Source: Synechococcus sp. CBW1108 (GTDB lineage Bacteria; Cyanobacteriota; Cyanobacteriia; PCC-6307; Cyanobiaceae). From it: a stretch of DNA of 64,000 nt. The stretch covers positions 248,001-312,000 of the forward strand of contig NZ_CP060395.1 of the NCBI RefSeq assembly GCF_015840335.1, given 5' to 3'. Position 1 is the first letter of the stretch; each line of letters starts with the position of its first letter. Below the pieces are notes generated by a model. That model had not been told where the DNA came from and did not search any database. It was given only the letters and a program-made list of their open reading frames with translations. Shown here piece after piece: positions 56,134-63,904 of this stretch. A program made the translations under genes and the position numbers.

Positions 56134-56829
56134 TCAGATTTGAACCATGCCGCAGCGCATTCCTTTGAGCACGGCCTGCAGCCGGTTGTGCACGTTGAGG
56201 GTCTGCAGCAGCCGCTTGGTGTAGGTGTGGGCCGTTTCATCACTGACTACAAGCCGTTTGGCGATCTGGCGATCGCTGAGGCCACTGGCGAGCAGGTCGA
56301 GCACCTCGTATTCCCGCGGCGTTAGCCGGGGGCAACTCAGGTAGGGCAGGATGCCCGTGCGCAGGGAGGGGCTGCGGTAGGAGTGGCCGCCCAGCACCGC
56401 CATCACCGCGGCCTGCAGTGGTTGCTGGTCATCGACAAAGTCAGCTTCTGCCACAACGGCCTCCAACCAGGGGGCATCAAGGCATTCGGCAGGGATCGAA
56501 TCCCCCAGGGCTAACACCACGGCATGGATGCGGGGGTGGAGCTCCCGTGCCTGGCGCACCAGGTCAAAACCGCTGCCGCTCTCGAGGTAGTCGGTGCAGA
56601 TCAGCAGTTGGTAAGGATCCCCAGCTTCCACAGCCAGGTAATCGAGACAGCTCTGTTGATCGGTGACCGCACAGGTGATCCGGGAGTAGCCCCCGAAGCT
56701 GCGGCAAAGGGCCCGCAGCATGAAGCGACCCTTTGCCGCCACCGCAATGCGGCCAGGAATCTCAATCGACTCCAACCCTTCCTCCTGGGCCCCATGGCCG
56801 CCATTGGTCAGAAATTGGGTGAGATCCAT
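56134..56829 (-). CDS. LuxR/NarL-type regulator with degenerate receiver
   Basis: A 231-residue protein: residues 26-145 resemble a receiver domain and residues 165-225 are a LuxR helix-turn-helix (RLTPREYEVLDLLASGLSDRQIAKRLVVSDETAHTYTKRLLQTLNVHNR). The receiver lacks the usual acidic pair after strand one (RIAVAAKGRF) and the conserved Lys near residue 133 (ADFVDDQQ), while one Asp remains (ICTDYLESGSG, D80). It is thus probably not controlled by ordinary phosphorylation. The ATG is at 56829. Target genes unknown; the CP12-like gene is its nearest upstream neighbour. Confidence 0.85.
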   Translation of the reverse strand: MDLTQFLTNGGHGAQEEGLESIEIPGRIAVAAKGRFMLRALCRSFGGYSRITCAVTDQQSCLDYLAVEAGDPYQLLICTDYLESGSGFDLVRQARELHPRIHAVVLALGDSIPAECLDAPWLEAVVAEADFVDDQQPLQAAVMAVLGGHSYRSPSLRTGILPYLSCPRLTPREYEVLDLLASGLSDRQIAKRLVVSDETAHTYTKRLLQTLNVHNRLQAVLKGMRCGMVQI

Positions 56830-56931
56830 TCTCCTGCGGTTGACCTGGCTGCGGTTGACCCTGGCTGGGGAGGCGAAGGGGGCCAAGCCAACCCTAGGAG
56901 TTGCGAATCCTGACCGGGAAGCAATTGCTAC

Positions 56932-57150
56932 TCAGTCGTCGTAGACGAGGCAGTTGATGTCCGAGGGGTTGAGGTCGCAGAACACCTCCAGCGGTGAGGG
57001 CGCAACGGCCTCATCGGGGTGGCGTTGCTGGAAATCCTCTAGGTCTTTGATTTGCTGTTCGATCTTGCGCGCGATCGCCTGATCACCCTTGGCCTGGGCC
57101 TCGGCGAGGGCGGTGCGATAGGTCTGGAGCTGGTCTCCGATGGTGGCCAT
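56932..57150 (-). CDS. CP12-like protein, short
   Basis: A 72-residue protein from ATG at 57150. The C-terminus EVFCDLNPSDINCLVYDD (C58, C67) matches the GAPDH-binding tail of CP12, the redox-regulated linker of PRK and GAPDH in the Calvin cycle. The N-terminal half is an amphipathic helix (ALAEAQAKGDQAIARKIEQQIKDLE), but the usual N-terminal Cys pair and the AWD-VEEL motif are absent. It is therefore a CP12-like variant, perhaps binding GAPDH only. An upstream frame to 57201 is less likely. Confidence 0.78.
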   Translation of the reverse strand: MATIGDQLQTYRTALAEAQAKGDQAIARKIEQQIKDLEDFQQRHPDEAVAPSPLEVFCDLNPSDINCLVYDD

Positions 57151-57279
57151 GAAACACACACCCGAGTGATGGGGCTGGATTGGCTCAGTGAATGTAGCCA
57201 TGCCACACCCCGAATGTTCTGCCGATCGGCTGCTTTGACGCGATCAGGCAGGCTGGGGCGGCCCTGAAGGATTGGTTCG

Positions 57280-57669
57280 ATGGCCGACGCTCCCTATCTG
57301 GTTGCCCTTGCGCTCGTTGAGATCTCAGGTAAGCGCGCCCTGCCACTCATCGGGAAATCCCAGGCTGCAGCTGCTTTAGAGGCTTCTGACCCCGGCGAGG
57401 CCGGCCGCAGCCTGGCGCTGGACCTGCTGCTGCGCCTCTGGCAGCGCAGCGATGAAGGCCCCCTGCAGAGGGCGGCGGCGGATGCCAGTTTGCTGCTGGT
57501 GGAAATACCTATGGAGGTGATGAGTGAGCAGCTGCCGCTACTGAAAGCAAGCTGGCTCTCCGGGGGTGAAACCCAGGTATTGCTTGACAGTCTGCAGGGC
57601 CTTGTGAGCAGGGCCTGGCGCATCTCGATAGCCAAATATGAACCGGTGAGTTTCACAGCCTGGCCCTGA
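57280..57669 (+). CDS. Uncharacterised 129-residue protein
   Basis: A helical, Leu/Ala-rich soluble protein starting MADAPYLVALALVEISGKRALPL. Several Leu-rich helices (LALDLLLRLWQRSDEGPLQRAAADASLLLVEI) are present. No transmembrane or signal segment. The ATG at 57280 is the only good start. No family recognised. It stands alone between divergent neighbours. Confidence 0.6.
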   Translation: MADAPYLVALALVEISGKRALPLIGKSQAAAALEASDPGEAGRSLALDLLLRLWQRSDEGPLQRAAADASLLLVEIPMEVMSEQLPLLKASWLSGGETQVLLDSLQGLVSRAWRISIAKYEPVSFTAWP

Positions 57670-57726
57670 CTGGGTTGGGCCGGGCTCAAAGAGCTGCGCC
57701 GGCGGCCAAAGCTCAGCTGAAGGGAG

Positions 57727-57849
57727 TTAGCTGAAGGCACTCAGCTGGGCGGCGCATTCGAGGCAGGTTGCGATGCAGGCCAGCGTGAGGGCGGCAGTCC
57801 AGGCCGAACGGATCAGCCTGGTGAGCACCAGAAAAATCGGCGTGATCAT
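57727..57849 (-). CDS. Small membrane protein overlapping upstream gene
   Basis: A 40-residue protein: MITPIFLVLTRLIRSAWTAA followed by LTLACIATCLECAAQLSAFS. It has one long hydrophobic segment and two Cys in the CIATCLEC stretch (three in total). The start overlaps the previous stop as ATGA (57846-57849), so the two are likely translated together, supporting both. Too short for family recognition. Confidence 0.55.
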   Translation of the reverse strand: MITPIFLVLTRLIRSAWTAALTLACIATCLECAAQLSAFS

Positions 57850-58034
57850 CGCAGGTTGCCCTGGTCGACGGGCGTGATCTCGGCGTGGGGAACCAAAAAG
57901 GTGGGAAACCGATGGCGGCTCAATGGCCAACGCCTGACCCAGGCTGAACCGGAGACCTCATCCAGGTTGACCACCTGGTAGAGCGCATCAGGCTTGGAGC
58001 GGAGACCGATGATTGATCCTGAGTGGAAGGTCAC
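57846..58034 (-). CDS. Small uncharacterised beta-rich protein
   Basis: A 62-residue protein from GTG at 58034: VTFHSGSIIGLRSKPDALYQ then VVNLDEVSGSAWVRRWPLSR and HRFPTFLVPHAEITPVDQGNLR. It has the strand-rich look of small SH3-like cyanobacterial proteins, with two strands around the conserved WVRRWPLSRH. A longer frame to 58199 is open, but the shorter start is preferred. It overlaps the small membrane protein by four bases (ATGA). Confidence 0.6.
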   Translation of the reverse strand: MTFHSGSIIGLRSKPDALYQVVNLDEVSGSAWVRRWPLSRHRFPTFLVPHAEITPVDQGNLR

Positions 58035-58167
58035 GGTCGCTGGGTTGATCTGGTACCAGCAAAACAGTACTTTTGACAATATGCCGCAATAATTTGAAAG
58101 CCCTGACATCCCCGCTCCCCCCTGGGGCCGGCGCTCGAGTCGAACCTGGGGGCTCAGGGCTGGGGGC

Positions 58168-58641
58168 TCAGGAGTAGGCGGGTCCTGCTGGGGCCGCAAA
58201 AAACCTCTGCATCACCTCGGCCAATCCATCGGCCAGGGGACGGTGGCCCTGCAGCCTTGGGCTCCAGATCGAGCCGCTGAGCAATTCTTGCGGCGACACC
58301 AGGGCCTTGTCCTGACCCTCCAGCAGCTGCAGCTGCGCCAAAGGCACTGTTAGCTGGCCGCAGAAGACATGGGCCCGGCGCCTGGGGTTGCGGTGCTCCA
58401 TGGCGTAGTGGAGCAGGTCCGCCTGCCAACCGATCTCCTCCAACAACTCACGCTGCAGGGCCTGCTCCGCTGTTTCACCCGGATCCAGATGGCCCCCGAA
58501 CAGGCCCCAACAGCCGGGGGCAACGATGCCGGGAATGTCGTCGCGCAGCTGCATCAGCCAGCAGCCGTCCTGCTCCAACATGGCAAGGGCAACCTCTACG
58601 GCCCGGTTATCACTTACAGCCCAGTTACCAATTTCAGCCAT
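58168..58641 (-). CDS. NUDIX hydrolase
   Basis: A 157-residue Nudix protein hydrolysing nucleoside diphosphates linked to other groups. The Nudix box is GGHLDPGETAEQALQRELLEEIG (the G..5E..7REUxEExGU pattern), near residues 49-71. Substrate cannot be set. The ATG is at 58641, nine bases downstream of the SDR gene stop, so they may be co-transcribed. Confidence 0.92.
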   Translation of the reverse strand: MAEIGNWAVSDNRAVEVALAMLEQDGCWLMQLRDDIPGIVAPGCWGLFGGHLDPGETAEQALQRELLEEIGWQADLLHYAMEHRNPRRRAHVFCGQLTVPLAQLQLLEGQDKALVSPQELLSGSIWSPRLQGHRPLADGLAEVMQRFFAAPAGPAYS

Positions 58642-58649
58642 AGCAATTC

Positions 58650-59567
58650 TCAGCTGGTGGGAGGTGCCGTGAGCTGCTCGCTCAGCTGCCACAGCTTCAG
58701 GCGCTGCTGGCCATCAGTGGCGGCAGGGGCCACAGGCACCTCCTTGGGGTGGCCGCGCATTCCCCCCAGCTGGTCGGGGCCGTAGTGGCCCCCGGGCCGG
58801 GCAGCGGGCGCCGTGGCAGCAAAGAGCTGGGGCAGGGCCCCCATGGCGGAGCTCTGCATCAGTGGACCCATGACTCGATAGGCCAGGGGTTCAAACCAGG
58901 AGCCGCTGGCAGCCACCGAAGCGGGCTGCAGGTTGGTGCGGGCGATGCCGGGATGGGCGGCCAGCGAAAGCACATCAGCACCGGCGGCCAGCAACTGCTG
59001 CTGCAGCTCCAGGGCGAACATCACATTGGCCAGCTTGCTCTGGCCATAGGCGGCCCAGCGGTCATAGCGGCGCTCCCCCTGCAGATCGTCAAAGGCGATG
59101 CGCCCGAAATACTGGGCCCCGGAGGTCACGGTCACGACCCGGCTCGCGGGGCGAGCTCGCAACAGCGGCAGCAGGGCCATGGTCAGGGCGAAGTGGCCCA
59201 GATGGTTCACCCCAAATTGCATCTCAAAACCATCACTAGTAAGGCTGCGGGGCAGGCCCATCACGCCGGCGTTGTTGATCAGAAGGTCAAGGCGGCCATA
59301 GCGATCGGCCAGGGCGCGGGCCGCGGCCCGCACCGAGACCAGATCGGCCAAGTCGAGATCGAGCAGATCGATCGCACCGCTCGCCTCGTCGGCCAGCAGG
59401 GAGGCGCGGGCCTGTTCAGAGCGCTGACGGCTGCGGCAGCCCAGCACCACCGTGGCACCGCGGCGCACCAAGGCCCGGGCAGTCTCCAGCCCCAGACCAC
59501 TGCTGGCGCCAGTGATCAGGGCCAGACGACCAGACTGGTCGGGAATGTCGGCAGCAGTCCAGGGCAT
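58650..59567 (-). CDS. Short-chain dehydrogenase/reductase
   Basis: A 305-residue SDR of the retinol dehydrogenase/protochlorophyllide-like subgroup. The cofactor loop is LALITGASSGLGLETARALVRRG, with DLDLADLVSVR and LLINNAGVMG following. The catalytic tetrad has Ser in VVTVTSGAQYFG and Tyr-Lys in AAYGQSKLANVMFALEL. C-terminal segments suggest a hydrophobic substrate. The ATG at 59567 was chosen. The malic enzyme gene ends 25 bases upstream of its start. Confidence 0.9.
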   Translation of the reverse strand: MPWTAADIPDQSGRLALITGASSGLGLETARALVRRGATVVLGCRSRQRSEQARASLLADEASGAIDLLDLDLADLVSVRAAARALADRYGRLDLLINNAGVMGLPRSLTSDGFEMQFGVNHLGHFALTMALLPLLRARPASRVVTVTSGAQYFGRIAFDDLQGERRYDRWAAYGQSKLANVMFALELQQQLLAAGADVLSLAAHPGIARTNLQPASVAASGSWFEPLAYRVMGPLMQSSAMGALPQLFAATAPAARPGGHYGPDQLGGMRGHPKEVPVAPAATDGQQRLKLWQLSEQLTAPPTS

Positions 59568-59591
59568 CGCAGGCCTCAGCGTGGCCAAATG

Positions 59592-61328
59592 CTACGGAAT
59601 ATGTAGCTGGTCAGCGCTGCTCGCCAGGGGCGGATAAGTCGGCAGCCAGCGGGCCTGCTGCAGCAGCAGGGGCACCTGCTCTTGGCTGATCCCTTCGCGG
59701 GCCAGCCCCTCCCGGACGCCTGCGCTGGCCACGGCCTGGGCCACCGCAGCGGCCACCGCCGCGCCATCGCCCAGGGATGGCATCAGAGGGGCCATCGGAT
59801 TGCGGCTGGCGGGGATCCACTCCGCCAGGGCCTGCAGCCCCGCATCGATCATCCCGTCGCTGATGGCCCGCAGGCCCAGGGCCACCGTGGCAAAGCCCAG
59901 CCCGGGAAACAGGAAACAGTTGTTGCACTGACCGATCACCCGCCGCCCCCCCGGCAGCTCAACAGGCGCAAAGGGACTGCCAGTCGCCACCAGGGCCCGA
60001 CCACCGGTCCAGGCGAGCAGGTCGGCAGGGACTGCCTCCGCCAGGCTGGTGGGGTTGGAGAGGGGCAGGATTACCGGGTGGGCGCAGTGGCGGGCCATCT
60101 CCTCCACCAGCTCTCGGCTGAAGGCCCCCGCCACGGTTGAAGTGCCGATCAAGACGGTGGGGTGCACCTGGGCCACCACGGCGGCCAGGTCAATCTGGCC
60201 CTCGCGATTGCGGCCAAAATCGCCCAGCTCCTGGGGATCCCGGGCCAGGGCGGCGGCGCCGGGATTTAGACCCGCCATCCCCTGCACCAGCAGACCATCC
60301 CGATCCACCGCCCAGATCCGCTCGCCGGCCTGCCCGGGGCTCAGGCCGGCCTTCTGCAGCAGGCGCAGCAGGCCCTCGGCAATACCGCAGCCAGCAGTGC
60401 CCGCACCGAACACCACGATGCGCTGGTCTGCCAGGGTCTGGCCCAGCCCCTGGCAGGCCGCCAGCACCGCCGCACTGACCACGCCGCTGGTGCCCTGGAT
60501 GTCGTCGTTGAAGCTCGGCAGCTTGTCGCGGTAGCGCTCCAGCAGCTGGCGGGCATGGCTGGTGCCGAAGTCTTCCCAGTGCAGGCAAGCGCCTGGACAC
60601 TCCAGCTGGACGGCCTCAACGAACTCATCGACGAAGCCCAGGTAGTCAGCCCCTGCCAGGCGGCGCTGGTGCAGGCCGGGGTAGAGGGGATCGGCCAGCA
60701 GGCTGGGCCGATTGGTGCCCACATCGAGGGCGACCGCCAGCACCCGCTCCGGGTTGAGGCCTGCGCAGAGGGTGTAGACGGCCAGCTTGCCCTGGCAGAT
60801 GTGGATTCCTCCCACCCCCTGATCTCCGATGCCAAGGATCCCCTCTGAATCGGTGACGAGCACCAGATCGATGGGGCCATTGATGCCATTGCGCAGCACC
60901 TGGCGCAGGCGACCCCGTTGGTCGGCACTGATGAATAGACCCTCGATGGGGGTGCGGTAACTGCGACTGAAGTCCTGAATCACTGCCCCCACGGTGGGGG
61001 TGTAGACGATCGGCAGCACCGCTTCGAGGTGGTCGCTGAGGAAGCGGTGAAAGAGCACCAGGTTGCTGCGGCGCAACCCCTCCACAAAGGCGTATCGCTC
61101 CAGGGGGGCCTCCAGCTGGCAGAAAGCGGCCCAACTGCGCTGCACCTGCAGGGCCAGGCTCTCAACCTGGGGCGGCAATAGCCCCTCGAGCCCAAAGGCA
61201 AGGCGCTGGGGCGCCGCAAAAGCGGTGCCCTGATTCAGTGCGGGATCCCGGAGCAGATCCAGCCCCCGTTTGCTGGTCAAACGCGGCGAGGGCGAGGATG
61301 GGGCGGCTGCCGCTGCCGGCTCATGCAT
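59592..61328 (-). CDS. NAD(P)-dependent malic enzyme
   Basis: Oxidatively decarboxylates malate to pyruvate and CO2. At 578 residues it belongs to the long malic enzyme type. The Tyr region is VLPIVYTPTVGAVIQDFS, the Lys-containing strand is GGIHICQGKLAVYTLCAGLNP, the metal-binding acids are in FEDFGTSHARQLLERY-like sequence (ACLHWEDFGTSHA) and SFNDDIQGTSGVV, and the nucleotide loop is IVVFGAGTAGCGIAEGLL. The C-terminus has FIPSLNNSR-type LPLSNPTSLAEAVPADLLAW. Cofactor preference is unresolved. Confidence 0.96.
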   Translation of the reverse strand: MHEPAAAAAPSSPSPRLTSKRGLDLLRDPALNQGTAFAAPQRLAFGLEGLLPPQVESLALQVQRSWAAFCQLEAPLERYAFVEGLRRSNLVLFHRFLSDHLEAVLPIVYTPTVGAVIQDFSRSYRTPIEGLFISADQRGRLRQVLRNGINGPIDLVLVTDSEGILGIGDQGVGGIHICQGKLAVYTLCAGLNPERVLAVALDVGTNRPSLLADPLYPGLHQRRLAGADYLGFVDEFVEAVQLECPGACLHWEDFGTSHARQLLERYRDKLPSFNDDIQGTSGVVSAAVLAACQGLGQTLADQRIVVFGAGTAGCGIAEGLLRLLQKAGLSPGQAGERIWAVDRDGLLVQGMAGLNPGAAALARDPQELGDFGRNREGQIDLAAVVAQVHPTVLIGTSTVAGAFSRELVEEMARHCAHPVILPLSNPTSLAEAVPADLLAWTGGRALVATGSPFAPVELPGGRRVIGQCNNCFLFPGLGFATVALGLRAISDGMIDAGLQALAEWIPASRNPMAPLMPSLGDGAAVAAAVAQAVASAGVREGLAREGISQEQVPLLLQQARWLPTYPPLASSADQLHIP

Positions 61329-61364
61329 GGAGTTGGCAGGCCTAAGGGGGCATAAATCTAGCTA

Positions 61365-61784
61365 CTAGCCTTCACACTCAATCTCCGCGTGGAGAATATC
61401 CATCACCCTGAGGATTTCGGAGCTAAGGGCGCTATCGAGCTCCAGAACAGCAGCGAGATTGATCAAGATATTTTGTTCATCATCCTGCAGGGGGCCATCG
61501 GAGCGCATTATTTCTGCCGCCACGGCAAAAGCGGCGCCCCGCTGTCTGGCATTTAACATTGCAGCGCCATCAACCATTAGATGCTGGGCTCCTTTTTCCC
61601 GCAATTGCTTGAGCAGGGAGTCCAACAATTGCATCATCTGGGCTTCGTCATAGTCACGAAATGGCATGCGGTAATCGAGGGCATGGCGCAGGGATCTGGA
61701 GCCAGCCATCGATAAAACACCATCCCAACAAACAGCTGCCAGGGCTACTGCAGCAAACGCATCGGCGGCGCTCATCGAATTCAT
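61365..61784 (-). CDS. TerB-like protein
   Basis: A 139-residue helical protein resembling the TerB/tellurite-resistance family (DjlA-like): MSAADAFAAVALAAVCWDGVLS, then DEAQMMQLLDSLLKQLREKG, then GAAFAVAAEIMRSDGPLQDDEQNILINLAAVLELD with the acidic pair pattern. The family often sits in stress or membrane-associated modules, but no role is established. ATG at 61784. It follows the malic enzyme region by 37 bases on the same strand in reverse order. Confidence 0.8.
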   Translation of the reverse strand: MNSMSAADAFAAVALAAVCWDGVLSMAGSRSLRHALDYRMPFRDYDEAQMMQLLDSLLKQLREKGAQHLMVDGAAMLNARQRGAAFAVAAEIMRSDGPLQDDEQNILINLAAVLELDSALSSEILRVMDILHAEIECEG

Positions 61785-61803
61785 TGGCCTAGGGGCGGGG
61801 TGA

Positions 61804-62076
61804 CTAGGTGGCGAGACCTAACAACAAGGGCTCGGCCTCACTTTTAACATCGCCCAGCTGCCAGTTGTGCAGCAGTAGGTGGCGCAGAAACTCAACTGCG
61901 GTCTCCTTAGCCTGAAAGTCGAGCTGCTCGATCACACACCCCAGTCCCTGACCAGACTGGAAGGTGGTGTGGATCGCAGCCAACTTCTTGCCTGGATTCA
62001 GAATCAAGCTCCAAGTGCCCTTGTAGGAGGCGCGTCCGTCCTCGAGGGTGATCAGTGCGAGGTCAGAACTGACCAT
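61804..62076 (-). CDS. Uncharacterised small protein
   Basis: A 90-residue protein from ATG at 62076; a GTG start at 62112 would add 12 residues. It contains strand-rich segments (LALITLEDGRASYKGTWSLIL, LAAIHTTFQSGQGLGCVIEQL) and a C-terminal helix (KETAVEFLRHLLLHNWQLG). No family recognised. It ends 19 bases from the TerB-like gene on the same strand, so they may share a transcript. Confidence 0.6.
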   Translation of the reverse strand: MVSSDLALITLEDGRASYKGTWSLILNPGKKLAAIHTTFQSGQGLGCVIEQLDFQAKETAVEFLRHLLLHNWQLGDVKSEAEPLLLGLAT

Positions 62077-62214
62077 GGGGCTTATCACGGGGCCAGGGCA
62101 GGAAATAACCACTGCAGCCGTTAGCCGGCAATGGCGCTGTGACTGTCGCGACAGATTTGCGATTCTTTACGCCTACCGCCTGGACTTACCCTTGGGGGCC
62201 AAGTGCGGCCATGT

Positions 62215-63192
62215 CTAGGGGTAGCAGTTGGGCACAAAAAACTGTTCATTCAGCGGGGGCCTCTGGTAGTCGCCACCGCCCAGGCGGGGGGGCAGTTCGA
62301 TCGGCTCAGGAGTCATGTCCACATAGGGAACCTTGCTGAGCAGGTGCTGGATGCAGTTGAGACGGGCACGGCGCTTGTCGTCAGCCTCAACCGTGAACCA
62401 GGGGGCTTCAGGAATGTTGGAGTGGGCGAACATCTCGTCCTTCGCTTTGGAAAACTCAACCCAGCGATCACGGGACTCCAGATCCATTGGGCTTAGCTTC
62501 CAGCGCCGGGCTGGGTCTTCAAGGCGGGAGCGGAAGCGGGCTTCCTGCTCCTCATCACTGACCGAGAACCAGTATTTCAATAACGTGATGCCGCTGCGCA
62601 CCAGCATGCGCTCAAATTCTGGACAGGATTGCCTGAACTCCTCAACCTGCTGGGGCGTGCAGAAGCCCATCACGTTTTCCACCCCGGCGCGGTTATACCA
62701 GCTGCGATCGAAGAGCAGAATCTCGCCAGCGGAGGGGAAGTGCTCCACATAGCGCTGGAAATACCACTGGGTCTTCTGCTGATCCGAGGGTGTGCCCAAG
62801 GCTACTACCCTGCAACCGCGGGGGTTGAGGGGCTCGGTTATCCGCTTGATCGTTCCGCCCTTACCAGCGGCGTCCCGTCCTTCAAAGAGCAGGATGATGC
62901 GATAGCCAGTGTGCTTGATCCAGTACTGCATCTTGACCAACTCCACCTGGAGCCGGGCCAATTCTTTTTCATATAGCTTGCGATCGAGCCTGGTTTTCTT
63001 GCCCTCCGAATTGACAGAAAAATCATCAAAGATTGGCGAGGGGAAATAGCGATCGCTCGGGCTGTCAGGCCTAGATTTACCTGCTTTAGCATGGGCAGCC
63101 GGGTTCTTTTTGGCCTCTTTTAACTTCTTTTTCAAGCTCTTTTTCTTCTTGCCGGCCTGCCCATCCGCTGGAATTGCCACCACATTGGTCAC
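62215..63192 (-). CDS. ppk2: Polyphosphate kinase 2 (PPK2)
   Basis: Transfers phosphate between polyphosphate and nucleotides (usually making GTP/ATP from polyphosphate). Walker A is EGRDAAGKGGT (about 104-114) and the Walker B-like segment is LLFDRSWYNRAG (159-170), with the lid KITEPLNPRG-type sequence RITEPLNPRGCRVVAL. The first 35 residues are strongly Lys-rich (KKKKSLKKKLKEAKK), a probable polyphosphate or membrane interaction tail. GTG at 63192. The direction (use or synthesis of polyphosphate) is not determined. Confidence 0.93.
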   Translation of the reverse strand: MTNVVAIPADGQAGKKKKSLKKKLKEAKKNPAAHAKAGKSRPDSPSDRYFPSPIFDDFSVNSEGKKTRLDRKLYEKELARLQVELVKMQYWIKHTGYRIILLFEGRDAAGKGGTIKRITEPLNPRGCRVVALGTPSDQQKTQWYFQRYVEHFPSAGEILLFDRSWYNRAGVENVMGFCTPQQVEEFRQSCPEFERMLVRSGITLLKYWFSVSDEEQEARFRSRLEDPARRWKLSPMDLESRDRWVEFSKAKDEMFAHSNIPEAPWFTVEADDKRRARLNCIQHLLSKVPYVDMTPEPIELPPRLGGGDYQRPPLNEQFFVPNCYP

Positions 63193-63274
63193 GGGAAACT
63201 ATCCATTACTCATGCTAGGCCTACCGCTTGCGGAGCAGGCCAATTGCAGCAAAGGCCACATAAGGGCGTGATTG

Positions 63275-63661
63275 TTATTTTTCTTTATGGAATACCGGCG
63301 CGGGCTGGGGCTCCGGCTGCTGAATAAGCGGCTGATCCAGCGTCTGGTCCAGAGACTGATCCAGAGACTGGTCCAGAGGCTGTTCCAGCAGAGCAACTAG
63401 TTCCCTGCGGGCGGGGCTAGCCCGATTCAACTCCCTCTCCAGGCTGGCAATGCGCATTTCACGCAGACAGTATTTGCAGCCACCGGTGGTTTGCAGATGC
63501 TTTTCAGGGGTAATCGAAATCTGCTTTACCGGATGGGTGGTGCAGCGAATTCGCACCGGTGTCTTGTAGCTTTTATAAATGATCTCAGCGTAATCATATT
63601 GATTGCCAAAGCGAAATCTGGCCCGCTCTAGGAAAAGCTCCCGACTGATTGGGTTGCCCAT
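63275..63661 (-). CDS. DUF723-like protein with LDQx repeat
   Basis: A 128-residue protein. The N-terminal half matches the DUF723-like pattern F..A...FG..YDY..v.Y, then I.C..H and HL....GC..C: FLERARFRFGNQYDYAEIIY then RIRCTTHPVKQISITPEKHL then TTGGCKYC. Such modules are found near homing-type nucleases but can stand alone. The C-terminal half contains a repeat tract encoding LDQP/LDQS/LDQT tetrapeptides from a 12-bp DNA repeat. ATG at 63661. Possibly a DNA-binding domain with an expanded linker. Confidence 0.72.
   Translation of the reverse strand: MGNPISRELFLERARFRFGNQYDYAEIIYKSYKTPVRIRCTTHPVKQISITPEKHLQTTGGCKYCLREMRIASLERELNRASPARRELVALLEQPLDQSLDQSLDQTLDQPLIQQPEPQPAPVFHKEK
63329..63388. 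repeat. Five imperfect 12-bp tandem repeats
   Basis: Units at 63329, 63341, 63353, 63365 and 63377 share the core CTG(A/G/T)TCCAG, for example AGACTGATCCAG and AGACTGGTCCAG. They encode the Leu-Asp-Gln-rich tract of the DUF723-like gene in frame, so copy number can change without a frameshift. Confidence 0.85.
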
Positions 63662-63782
63662 CGCCAGGCCCCTTCCGAAGTCTTAAGGGGCATAATTTAA
63701 ACAAGCACCGGCCCTATCCCGCAAGTTCCTGCCAAAGCGACACGTTGCTGCGATCCTGGCTAGCGATCTCCCGAAACGGATC

Positions 63783-63896
63783 ATGATTCCCGAGAAGCCC
63801 CAGCGGCCTGCCTGGCTGAACTGGTTGTTCCTGGCAGCCTTCCTCTGGAGCTCCTACCAGCTGGCAGGTTTCTGGATACAGCGCCTACATGGCTAG
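63783..63896 (+). CDS. Small membrane protein (37 residues)
   Basis: MIPEKPQRPAWLNWLFLAA followed by FLWSSYQLAGFWIQRLHG. It has one aromatic-rich hydrophobic helix after a short charged start. Very short proteins of this kind are common in cyanobacterial photosynthetic membranes, but I cannot name it. The ATG at 63783 is the only start in the frame. Confidence 0.5.
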   Translation: MIPEKPQRPAWLNWLFLAAFLWSSYQLAGFWIQRLHG

Positions 63897-63904
63897 GTGT
63901 CCGC

